From positions 1 to 34,074 of the forward strand of contig JAJDEI010000085.1 of assembly GCA_029259845.1 (NCBI GenBank): 34,074 nt of DNA, in the 5' to 3' direction. This document shows, piece by piece, positions 8,135 to 14,895 of the stretch (its first letter is position 1; each line of letters opens with the position of its first letter). Both the position numbers and the translations under genes were made by a program. Source of the stretch: Planctomycetaceae bacterium (GTDB taxonomy: Bacteria; Planctomycetota; Planctomycetia; Planctomycetales; Planctomycetaceae). Below the pieces are notes generated by a model. It did no database searches, was not told the DNA's origin, and worked only from the letters and a program-made list of their open reading frames with translations.

Positions 8135-8344
8135 ATGTCCGACTCGGTCACTCCCGACAGTGTCCTCAAGCAGATGCTGAAGGAAACCGTTATCGAAACG
8201 CTCCATGAGCAGCGCGAGATGTTCTATGAGATCTTCGCCGAGGCGATTGAAGATTTCTCGCTGGCGGCCGCGATCCGAGAAGGTGAGGAGACAAAGCCGG
8301 TCGATCGCGAGGAGGTCATGCAGTTGCTCCGGAAGACGTCATGA
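8135..8344 (+). CDS. Putative antitoxin of a RelE/ParE-type pair
   Basis: A 69-residue acidic, helix-forming protein with an AGGAAG ribosome site about nine bases upstream of its ATG. The pattern KETVIETLHEQREMFYEIFAEAIEDFSLAAAIREGEE...VDREEVMQLL is typical of short antitoxin-like proteins found in front of RelE/ParE toxins in cyanobacteria and planctomycetes, though I cannot name a defined family. No DNA-binding fold is obvious. Its stop overlaps the toxin start by ATGA, the standard antitoxin-first arrangement, and this context is the main reason for the call. Confidence 0.78.
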   Translation: MSDSVTPDSVLKQMLKETVIETLHEQREMFYEIFAEAIEDFSLAAAIREGEETKPVDREEVMQLLRKTS

Positions 8345-8610
8345 GAACGGCGTTCCTTAAGAGCTTTCCTCGCGATTTGAAGAAGCTCAAGGATCAGGCC
8401 GTTCTGGATCGCGTGCAGACAGTAGTTGAGGCTGTTGAGGCGGCAAACGGTCCTGGAGACATTGCCGGCCTGAAAAAATTGAGCGGAAGCGACGGCTATT
8501 ATCGCCTGCGAATCGGTGACTACCGGATCGGTCTTCGGTTGGAAGAAGGGACCGTCATCTTCGTGCGTTGCCTCAACCGACGAGACTTGTATCGGTATTC
8601 CCCGAAATGA
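8341..8610 (+). CDS. RelE/ParE-family toxin
   Basis: An 89-residue basic protein with the compact RelE/ParE fold signature: an N-terminal helix FPRDLKKLKDQAVLDRV, a central LSGSDGYYRLRIGDYRIGL strand pair, and a C-terminal FVRCLNRRDLYRYSP. The RIGDYRIG block and the final RRDLYRY are typical of mRNA-interfering RelE-like members, but whether it cuts mRNA at the ribosome or poisons gyrase cannot be decided here. It overlaps the antitoxin gene by four bases and should form one transcript with it. The pair probably helps maintain its locus or acts in stress response; that is inference. Confidence 0.87.
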   Translation: MRTAFLKSFPRDLKKLKDQAVLDRVQTVVEAVEAANGPGDIAGLKKLSGSDGYYRLRIGDYRIGLRLEEGTVIFVRCLNRRDLYRYSPK

Positions 8611-8688
8611 AATCGGTCGGCACGATCGTGTTCTGACGATTGACCAATTCCCCCATATTTCATCTCACGATGGAACGGAATCGTTCGC

Positions 8689-9882
8689 GTGTCTCCTAGC
8701 CTGCCCCGTACCTACCTCGACAACGCCGCGACGAGCTTTCCGAAGCCGGAGGCGGTCTATGATGCGGTTGATGACTATCAGCGCGAGATCGGTGTCCCGG
8801 TGGGGCGGGGAGCGACGCGGGCGGCGGTGGGGTTGCAGGCGGTCGTTGACCGCTGCCGGGAGCGGGCCGCGCGGCTGTTGGGGGCGGAGAGTCCGGAGCG
8901 GATCGTCTTTACCTTCAATGGGACCGACGGACTCAATCAGGCGATCCACGGGCTGATTGGTCCATTCATCGGCCCTCGTTCGCAGCCGGTTCGCCATGTC
9001 GTTACGTCGCGTGTCGAGCATAACTCGGTGTTGCGACCGCTCTCACAGACGGGGTGCGAGGTGACGTATGTCCGCCCAAACCGGCAGGGAACGGTCGATC
9101 CGGCCGCCGTTCGCGACGCCCTGAGGCCGGACACGGCTCTCGTCGTGATGACGCATGCGTCCAATGTCACCGGAGCGGTGCAGCCGGTTGCGGAGGTCGG
9201 CAAATTGGCGCATCAGAACGGTTCCCTGTTCGTCCTCGATGCGGCGCAAACGGCCGGCCATTTCCCGATCGGCCTCGGCTCGCTGCCGGTCGATCTGCTC
9301 GCCTGCCCGGGCCACAAGGGATTACTGGGACCGCTCGGCACGGGACTGCTCTATGTGCGGCCCGGTCTTGAGGAACGGCTTGTCCCGCTGCGGCAGGGGG
9401 GCACCGGCACGCAAAGTGAGCAGCCGACCCAGCCGACGACCATGCCGGACCGTTACGAGGCGGGCAATCACAACGCGCCGGGGCTCGTGGGACTCGACGC
9501 GGCTTTGGCGTGGATCGAGGAGCAGACGGTCGAAGCCCTGCAAGCCCACGAACACAGTCTCACCACGAAGCTGCTGGAGGGATTGCACGGGCTGTCCGGC
9601 GTCACGGTCTACGGCCCGCCGGCGGATGCGGAGCGGGTCGGCGTCGTCAGTTTCAATATCGATGGGCTGCCGCCGCAGGAGGCGGCGACCATTCTCGACC
9701 AGAATTTCGGCATCGAAGTCCGCTCCGGATTCCACTGTGCTCCGATGGTCCACGAAGACCTGGGCACGACCGCTTTGGGGGGAACCGTCCGCATGAGCGC
9801 CGGACCATTCACGACTCCAGAACAGATCGACGCGGCTGCCAATGCCGTCCGCGAAATCGCTGCGACGATGATGTTGCCCTGA
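8689..9882 (+). CDS. Cysteine desulfurase-family PLP enzyme (class V aminotransferase fold)
   Basis: A 397-residue enzyme with the motif order of class V aminotransferases: YLDNAATSFPKP at 9-20, the PLP-stacking histidine in VEHNS (H111), the PLP-nitrogen aspartate in FVLDAAQTAG (D184), the Schiff-base lysine in CPGHKG (K210), and the GFHCAP catalytic cysteine at 350. The persulfide-forming cysteine supports desulfurase or selenocysteine lyase chemistry, and the overall look fits the SufS/CsdA-like subgroup known as cysteine desulfurase family protein (TIGR01977). The start is GTG at 8689; no good ATG is available in frame. No Suf or Isc scaffold genes are adjacent, so the sulfur acceptor is unknown; a link to MoaD sulfuration upstream is possible but only inferred. 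A strong terminator follows. Confidence 0.9.
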   Translation: MSPSLPRTYLDNAATSFPKPEAVYDAVDDYQREIGVPVGRGATRAAVGLQAVVDRCRERAARLLGAESPERIVFTFNGTDGLNQAIHGLIGPFIGPRSQPVRHVVTSRVEHNSVLRPLSQTGCEVTYVRPNRQGTVDPAAVRDALRPDTALVVMTHASNVTGAVQPVAEVGKLAHQNGSLFVLDAAQTAGHFPIGLGSLPVDLLACPGHKGLLGPLGTGLLYVRPGLEERLVPLRQGGTGTQSEQPTQPTTMPDRYEAGNHNAPGLVGLDAALAWIEEQTVEALQAHEHSLTTKLLEGLHGLSGVTVYGPPADAERVGVVSFNIDGLPPQEAATILDQNFGIEVRSGFHCAPMVHEDLGTTALGGTVRMSAGPFTTPEQIDAAANAVREIAATMMLP

Positions 9883-10249
9883 ATTCCGGCTGCCGGCGAG
9901 AGATTCTGGTGATCTGCCGACGGCGTCGGTGCGTTCCTTTCGTTGCCCGGGGGAGAGCGGCGGGCGTTGTGGAAACCCGCCGTTCGTCAGTTCGTCCGTG
10001 GGGCAGTTCGACCACCGGGTCAGCCGCTCTGACATGTCAAACCGACTCTCGGGTCACCAACCATTGCATGTACCAGCCGCCCGGAAGGCTCGTCCTTCCG
10101 GGCGGCTTTTCGTTGACGTAACGCTAGGATCGACCGAAAAAGACGGAGGCAAGAGTCCACCCCTCCCGTATATTGCGATTTCGCCACGACACGCTGTGCC
10201 AAGCCGCGTGGTGACTACCGATTGGTCATCGGCGACGCGTTACCAGCGC
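9883..10249. other. Intergenic region without a gene
   Basis: This stretch between convergent genes carries the plus-strand terminator at 10076-10110. The rest shows no open frame with protein character and no other clear structure. Confidence 0.5.
10076..10110 (+). terminator. Intrinsic terminator of the desulfurase gene
   Basis: A 13-bp perfect GC-rich stem (GCCGCCCGGAAGG, 10076-10088; CCTTCCGGGCGGC, 10094-10106) with a five-base loop is followed by TTTT on the plus strand. Confidence 0.85.
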
Positions 10250-10285
10250 AAAACAAACCTTCAGTGAATGGCCACTGAAGGTTTG
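10250..10285 (-). terminator. Intrinsic terminator of the csoR-like operon
   Basis: A 13-bp perfect stem (CAAACCTTCAGTG, 10254-10266; CACTGAAGGTTTG, 10273-10285) with a six-base loop is followed on the minus strand by TTTT (10253-10250). It lies 25 bases after the stop of the Cys-rich peptide gene. Confidence 0.85.
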
Positions 10286-10310
10286 CTCGCTGTGATGGTC
10301 GTGCAACAGC

Positions 10311-10487
10311 TCAGTTGTTCAACGGACAGCACTTCTCGCACCGCAGTTCTTCACCGGTCACCGGGCAAACGAAACCGCCAGCGCTTGCTGACGGCGAGTC
10401 GGTCGCCGAGTGCGAGGCGGCGTATGCCAATCCGCTGATTGCCAATGGCAGCGCTACGAGGACTGTTCCAATCCACTTTCTGCTCAT
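10311..10487 (-). CDS. Small secreted Cys-rich peptide of unknown function
   Basis: A 58-residue protein starting at ATG 10487 with a well-placed AAGGAC ribosome site; the frame is open for another 15 codons upstream, but that part overlaps the preceding gene and lacks a good start. Residues 4-23 form a Sec signal peptide ending in a likely AYA-A cleavage site. The mature part is a short Ser/Ala linker and a C-terminal CPVTGEELRCEKCCPLNN tail with cysteines at 41, 50, 53 and 54. Four cysteines within 14 residues suggest binding of a soft metal such as copper or zinc, or thiol chemistry. It shares promoter, spacing (34 bases) and terminator with the CsoR-family repressor, so it is probably the protein that repressor controls. 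I do not know a named family for it. Confidence 0.82.
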   Translation of the reverse strand: MSRKWIGTVLVALPLAISGLAYAASHSATDSPSASAGGFVCPVTGEELRCEKCCPLNN

Positions 10488-10521
10488 CACTCTGTCCTTT
10501 CTTAAGGAAACCAGGAAACAC

Positions 10522-10812
10522 TCACTTCGCATACTTGAATATCGCGTCCATCAGTTCGTCGTAAACGCCATCATCACCTGATCGGATCGCGTCGGTCGCG
10601 CATCGCTCCAGGTAATTGCGCAGCACGGACTTCGTAACGCCCTTCATGGCGGCCTGGACGCTCGCCAACTGCTGCAAAACCTCGATGCATGGACGCTGCT
10701 GTTCCAGCATTCTCGCAACGCCTCGCACCTGTCCTTCAATGCGCGTGAGTCGCTTTTGCAGGTTGGCCTGTGCCTGTTCGCCGTAAATCGGTAAGTCCGC
10801 GTGTTTCGCCAT
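10522..10812 (-). CDS. CsoR/RcnR/FrmR-family transcriptional repressor
   Basis: A 96-residue all-helical repressor of the DUF156 family, with the signature NLQKRLTRIEGQVRGVARML at 17-36 and ASVQAAMKGV in helix 2. These proteins release DNA when they bind Cu(I), Ni(II), formaldehyde or persulfide. Aligned by eye to B. subtilis CsoR, the copper ligands Cys45-His70-Cys74 become Cys42-Tyr67-Cys71, so the histidine is lost while both cysteines stay. The start ATG has a strong AAGGAG site seven bases away. It is the first gene of a two-gene operon with its own promoter and a G-tract operator. The Cys-Tyr-Cys set argues against ordinary copper sensing; a two-cysteine persulfide sensor like CstR, or another metal, is possible. 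Confidence 0.93.
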   Translation of the reverse strand: MAKHADLPIYGEQAQANLQKRLTRIEGQVRGVARMLEQQRPCIEVLQQLASVQAAMKGVTKSVLRNYLERCATDAIRSGDDGVYDELMDAIFKYAK

Positions 10813-10829
10813 CGCCCAGCTCCTTAGTT

Positions 10830-10846
10830 ATACTCCCTACCCCTAT
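10830..10846 (-). promoter_or_regulatory. Candidate operator of the CsoR-family repressor
   Basis: On the minus strand the sequence is ATAGGGGTAGGGAGTAT: G-tracts flanked by AT-rich ends, the kind of site bound by CsoR/RcnR-type repressors (compare TACT-G6-N-AGTA for RcnR). It overlaps the -10 box and the probable start point, which fits autorepression. Confidence 0.6.
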
Positions 10847-10872
10847 GTTAGGCCGGTCGGCAAATATGTCAA
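10845..10872 (-). promoter_or_regulatory. Sigma-70-type promoter of the csoR operon
   Basis: On the minus strand there is a perfect -35 box TTGACA (10872-10867), a 16-base spacer and a -10 box TAACAT (10850-10845). The start codon lies about 33 bases beyond the -10 box. Confidence 0.7.
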
Positions 10873-11156
10873 GGGCGAGTTTCTTCCAGGGGCCGGATTG
10901 TCGTTCCGGCCCGATTCCGGTCGGCGGTTCGAGGCGAAATACCGCGACGCCGAGCTGACGAACAACGTCGTCGCCACACGCGCCGATCAAGCAGCATGGC
11001 GGCCGGGTCGCAGCAGGCACGCTCACGTTGATCGTCCGAATGGGGCCGCTTACACTGAGCTTGGCACGAATTGTGGATTCGTTCGCCAAGCCGCCGCAGG
11101 CCGCAACTCCCACCGGGACGCTTGGTTTCCCCCAAACTTTGAGCGTGGAGCATCTC
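10873..11156. other. Intergenic region between divergent genes
   Basis: No gene is visible. Short frames on both strands translate to sequence without protein character. A candidate promoter for the downstream enolase-superfamily gene lies at 11028-11056. Confidence 0.5.
11028..11056 (+). promoter_or_regulatory. Candidate promoter of the sugar-acid dehydratase-like gene
   Basis: TTGATC (11028-11033), a 17-base spacer and TACACT (11051-11056) form a fair sigma-70-type match, four of six bases in each box. It would give a leader of about 95 bases. Confidence 0.35.
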
Positions 11157-12398
11157 ATGCACAGACGGTCATTTCTTGAAACGACACTTCTGTCAGGGGT
11201 GGCTCAGGCGTTGGGCCACTTTGCACTCTTTCCGCAAGACGTGCATGCGGAGCTTCCGAAGAACCTCAAAATCACCGCTCTGAAGGTCATTCCGGTGTGG
11301 ACCGGCTCGATGACGTATGTGTTCGTCAAGCTGTTTACGAACGAAGGCGTGACCGGTGTGGGAGAGGGGGGCATCCGGGGGCGGGCCGGCACGATGATGG
11401 CCGCCATCCAGGAGCATGAGCGGTACCTCGTCGGCAAGAACCCGCTGCAAATCGAAAAACACTGGCAGGCGATGTATCGTTGGCCGCGGTGGCGGGGCGG
11501 ACCGATCCTCAACAGCGCCGTGAGTGCGGTCGAAATCGCCTTGTGGGACATCGCCGGCAAAGTTCTGGATGCGCCGATCTACCAACTGTTGGGAGGGGCT
11601 GCCAAGGACAAGATCCGGCTGTATGTGGGAGCGGGGTCGGCTGACGGGGTCCGCCGCGCGAAGGAGTTGGGGTTCAATGCGTGCAAGACCGGGCCGCACG
11701 TGTCTGTGGAGGGAGTCTTGCGGCAGCCTTGGGATCTCAAGTCGGAGATCGAACGTCTCGAGGCGATGCGTGATGTGGGCGGGTCGGACTTCGACATCCT
11801 GTACGACGCCCATACCACATTGACGCCGGAGATGTCGCTGGAGTTGTGCCGCGGGATCGAGCGGGTGCGTCCGTTTTTTGTCGAAGAGCCGATGCTCACA
11901 TCGGATCTCGGGAAGATGAAGTGGCTGGCGGACCGCGTGAATGTTCCGCTCTGTCAGGGCGAGAGCCAGTTCACCAAGTTTGGGTTCCAGGAAATGGTCG
12001 ATCGCCACTTGATCAGCTATATCAACCCCGATGTGATTCACGCGGGCGGGATTTCGGAATGCAAGAAGCTGGCGGCGATGGCAGAGGCGCATCAGGTCAA
12101 TGTTGCCCTGCACAACGCGCAGAGCCCGGTGATGACCTTGGCGGGACTGCATGTGAACGCGTGCACGACGAACTGTGTGATCCATGAGTTCAACCAGGCC
12201 CGCAGTTACCAACCGTGGGAAGAGGACCTGTACGGAGGGATTCACATTGATTACGCCGACGGATATGCGGCGCTGCCGCCCGGGCCGGGCCTGGGAATTG
12301 ACATTAATGAGGAGGCGGCGAAGAAGCGTCCGGGGCGGCCGTTTATTGACACACGTGGAATCCTGAAGTGGCCGGACGGGTCTGTTGGGGATACGTGA
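11157..12398 (+). CDS. Exported enolase-superfamily enzyme, probable sugar-acid dehydratase (GalD/ManD type)
   Basis: A 413-residue mandelate racemase/muconate lactonizing-type protein from ATG 11157, which has a GGAG ribosome site six bases upstream. Residues 1-30 begin MHRRSFLETTLL, a twin-arginine-like export signal. In the barrel, D217, E243 and E269 fit the three metal ligands, with H219 (DAH) and H319 (LHN) as the two catalytic histidines. The spacings (+2, +24, +26, +50) are the same as I recall for E. coli galactonate dehydratase (D183, H185, E209, E235, H285). The stretch INPDVIHAGGISECKK is also typical of acid-sugar dehydratases. The expected reaction is removal of water from an aldonic acid such as galactonate or mannonate, but the sugar cannot be read from the sequence. 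An exported member is unusual. The C45 hydrolase gene follows 46 bases later. Confidence 0.9.
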   Translation: MHRRSFLETTLLSGVAQALGHFALFPQDVHAELPKNLKITALKVIPVWTGSMTYVFVKLFTNEGVTGVGEGGIRGRAGTMMAAIQEHERYLVGKNPLQIEKHWQAMYRWPRWRGGPILNSAVSAVEIALWDIAGKVLDAPIYQLLGGAAKDKIRLYVGAGSADGVRRAKELGFNACKTGPHVSVEGVLRQPWDLKSEIERLEAMRDVGGSDFDILYDAHTTLTPEMSLELCRGIERVRPFFVEEPMLTSDLGKMKWLADRVNVPLCQGESQFTKFGFQEMVDRHLISYINPDVIHAGGISECKKLAAMAEAHQVNVALHNAQSPVMTLAGLHVNACTTNCVIHEFNQARSYQPWEEDLYGGIHIDYADGYAALPPGPGLGIDINEEAAKKRPGRPFIDTRGILKWPDGSVGDT

Positions 12399-12444
12399 GA
12401 TCGATTTCCACGGCCGTTTCGCCGACAGTTGAACGGGTGAGCCA

Positions 12445-13497
12445 ATGACTGATTCGACTCGCTATCCTGAGATCGAGGTTTCGGGAGGACCGAGGAGCCT
12501 CGGGCGACAGATCGGCGAGGCGGCGGGGGAGCAGATTCGTGGCTTTTGCGCGATGGCGATGGAGCAGGCCAACCGGACCGTGCGCGTCTCACGCGAGTCC
12601 GCCATGATGGTGGCACACGAGAGCTGGAGCTTCGCGGAAGCGTACTCCCCGGACATGGCCGAGGAGTTGCGAGGCGTCGCGGAAGGGGCCGGTGTCTCGC
12701 CCGATGAGATCATGCTGCTGCAGATTCGCAATCAGCTTCAGCCGGAGCCGACCGACGGATGCACGTCGTTGTCGGCGGTTGGTAGAGGAGCGAGAATTGT
12801 CGCCCAAAACTGGGACAACGACCCGGCGCTGGATGAGTTCACGGTCGTGCTGACGCGCAAGCCGGACGGGAAGCCATCGTTCACGACGGTGGGGCAGGCG
12901 GGGCTGATCGCATATATCGGGTTCAATGAGGCGGGTATCGGGCTGTGCCTGAATTCGTTGCCGGCTCCCAGCCGCCGGCTGGGCGTGCCGCACTATCTTG
13001 TGGTGCGCGGCATCTATGAGGTCCGCTCGCTTGATGAAGCTGTCGCGGCGGTCCGCCGTGCCGAGCGGGCCATTCCGGCGAACATCATGCTGATGACGCC
13101 GCAAGGTCCGACCGACTTGGAGGTCACCATTGATGACATGCGTGTGCTCACCGGCGACGCGCGCGGTCTCGTCACGCATACGAATCACTGTCTGCACTCG
13201 GATCTGCTGCCGATCAATGATCAGTTTCCGGAACTGATCCAGTCGCATGCCCGGCTTGGCCGAATCGGACAGCTTGTCGGTTCGGGTGGCGAGGACGTTT
13301 CTGTTTCGCAGGTGCAGCGAGGGCTGAGCGATCACCAGAATTACCCGCGTTCCATCTGCCGCCACCCGAATGATGACACCGAGCACGGGTTTTGGAGCAC
13401 GGTCTTCTCGGTGATTATCGAACCGGACGAACGCCGCATGTGGGTCAGCCGCGGGACGCCTTGCAACCATCCCTACGAGTTGTACGAGATGAGCTGA
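12445..13497 (+). CDS. C45-family Ntn hydrolase (penicillin acyltransferase-like)
   Basis: A 350-residue protein of the C45/AAT family (acyl-CoA:6-aminopenicillanic acid acyltransferase fold). These enzymes cut themselves before a cysteine that becomes the N-terminal nucleophile; here the site is DG-CTSL with Cys106. Other family marks are GRQIGEAAGEQI at 20-31, the AQNWD stretch after the nucleophile, the GFNEAGIGLCLNSL segment, and the THTNHCLHSD block. There is no signal peptide, so it acts in the cytoplasm, unlike its upstream neighbour. Bacterial members hydrolyse amide bonds of small acylated amines or amino acids; the substrate here is unknown. It is probably co-transcribed with the dehydratase-like gene. 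Confidence 0.88.
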   Translation: MTDSTRYPEIEVSGGPRSLGRQIGEAAGEQIRGFCAMAMEQANRTVRVSRESAMMVAHESWSFAEAYSPDMAEELRGVAEGAGVSPDEIMLLQIRNQLQPEPTDGCTSLSAVGRGARIVAQNWDNDPALDEFTVVLTRKPDGKPSFTTVGQAGLIAYIGFNEAGIGLCLNSLPAPSRRLGVPHYLVVRGIYEVRSLDEAVAAVRRAERAIPANIMLMTPQGPTDLEVTIDDMRVLTGDARGLVTHTNHCLHSDLLPINDQFPELIQSHARLGRIGQLVGSGGEDVSVSQVQRGLSDHQNYPRSICRHPNDDTEHGFWSTVFSVIIEPDERRMWVSRGTPCNHPYELYEMS

Positions 13498-13573
13498 CGC
13501 GACCACCGGCAGTTGGCAGCCCACGTCCACGTCAGCACAGAATGAAACCGGCCGGGCCGCAGCACGATTCCGG

Positions 13574-14731
13574 TCAGCGATCTCGATTGACGGTTGCATC
13601 GAAAGGAAAATAGCCCTCGGGAGCGATGCTTGTGGCGAGCATCACGCTGTTGATGTCGTGGTGGTCCGTCCACGTCTCATTGAGGCGATGGAGCGGGTCG
13701 GACCAGAAGGACTGGATCGTATCGGCAAGCGGGCCGTGTTGGAGAAGGTGGTCCATCATGGCGGCGACGTCTCGGTCGGACTCGACATGGCTGCGGATGC
13801 GTTCCACGCCCCGGATGCCGATCGACAGGCCGAGTTCGCGAAACGCGAGTCGATGCTCTGCGGGGTGAGTGAGTTGTGGTGAACGGGAGAAGGCCCGCAG
13901 GCTCAGGTCGGCTTCAGCCAGCAATCGGTACAGCAGACCATGACGGTCGAGCCCGCGGTCGAAGACCATGTCGGCGAGACGGGCCGCGTCATCCAATAGT
14001 CCGCCAAGGCCGAGCGGGTCTTCGGTCGCCCAGGCGGATTGCTCACACATCCTGGTGAAATCCGTGATGGCGGTGGAGAGGTCCGGACCATCGCACGCAT
14101 CGAACCGTTTGTCCGTCTGCAACTCCAGGGAGGAGACGAGTCCGTCGAGCGGGTCGTGGTGCCCCATCGACGGGACCAACGGCCGCGTCAGGTCGATGCT
14201 CATTTTCCAGACCATCCGTTGGGGGCCGCCGGGAGACAGCGGGTCGGTAAACGCGCGGTGTGCGGTCTCCGCCAGTTCAATCGCCCAGCGCAGGTAGTGC
14301 AACTCGCCCGTCTCACGGCTCATGCAGGACAAAGCATGCACCCACTTGGTGAGATAGTGGAAGTATTGGCCGTCCTGGTCCCATTCGAGTTGCGAATCGG
14401 GCGGCTCGTCGGGGCGGCGCTCATTCAGTTTCTTGCCGATCCGCAAGCCGCCACTCGTCGGATGACGCTCCCCTTCGTCGTCCGAAAGCCCGCTGATCCA
14501 GCCTTGCCGCGGGTCGTCGTTGCGGTGCCGGCCGAGCACGTGGTGCACCTGATCGACCAGGTTTCGCGCCAGCCTGAGAAAGCGGTCCTCACCGGTCTGT
14601 CGAAACAGGCCGAGGAAGTTGCAGACGGCGAACGCATCTGTCCAGAGGTAGCGGCGCGGCGGCGCCCTTCCCGACAGACCGGTCGCGTCGGCGAATTCGA
14701 GCATTAAGGATTGGGCGAGGTTACTTTTCAT
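13574..14731 (-). CDS. Conserved protein of unknown function with alpha/alpha-barrel character
   Basis: A 385-residue protein with no signal peptide. It is rich in paired helices with Trp, Tyr, His and Asp clusters (PRRYLWTDAFAVCNFLG at 25-41, DGQYFHYLTKWVHAL at about 120-134, SMGHHDPLDGL at about 187-197, WTDHHDINSVML near 355-366). This repeated helix-hairpin pattern with aromatic and acidic residues resembles six-hairpin glycosidase or lyase-type proteins, so a sugar-active enzyme is possible, but I cannot assign a family or name catalytic residues. I recall similar hypothetical proteins from planctomycetes and proteobacteria. Upstream lie palindromic repeats and the Pcm-esterase fusion gene in the same direction. 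Confidence 0.85.
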   Translation of the reverse strand: MKSNLAQSLMLEFADATGLSGRAPPRRYLWTDAFAVCNFLGLFRQTGEDRFLRLARNLVDQVHHVLGRHRNDDPRQGWISGLSDDEGERHPTSGGLRIGKKLNERRPDEPPDSQLEWDQDGQYFHYLTKWVHALSCMSRETGELHYLRWAIELAETAHRAFTDPLSPGGPQRMVWKMSIDLTRPLVPSMGHHDPLDGLVSSLELQTDKRFDACDGPDLSTAITDFTRMCEQSAWATEDPLGLGGLLDDAARLADMVFDRGLDRHGLLYRLLAEADLSLRAFSRSPQLTHPAEHRLAFRELGLSIGIRGVERIRSHVESDRDVAAMMDHLLQHGPLADTIQSFWSDPLHRLNETWTDHHDINSVMLATSIAPEGYFPFDATVNRDR

Positions 14732-14758
14732 GGCAGGCTGTTCGAGAGCCTCTCAGCT

Positions 14759-14862
14759 TGTTCCCAAACGCTCGTTTGCAAATACATGTCCTGCAAATCC
14801 GTGCTCTGCAGTCCGCGAAACGGAGTTTCGAGAATGTGCGATCCCAAACGGAGTTTGGGATC
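14759..14862. repeat. Cluster of degenerate palindromic repeats
   Basis: Three related palindromes lie within about 100 bases: CAAACG-CT-CGTTTG (14765-14778, preceded by GTTCC), CGAAAC-GGA-GTTTCG (14816-14830), and GATCCCAAAC-GGA-GTTTGGGATC (14840-14862). The family is the same as at 6082 and 6449. They lie between two minus-strand genes. Confidence 0.7.
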
Positions 14863-14895
14863 GAGGACAACGAGGACATCCGCCCGGCGATTCGA

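Noticed and set aside
10736..11158. 140-codon minus-strand frame overlapping the csoR start
   Set aside because: It overlaps the repressor's start, promoter and operator, and its translation resembles nothing; the repressor gene explains the region.
12589..13599. 336-codon minus-strand open frame
   Set aside because: Antisense to the C45 hydrolase gene.
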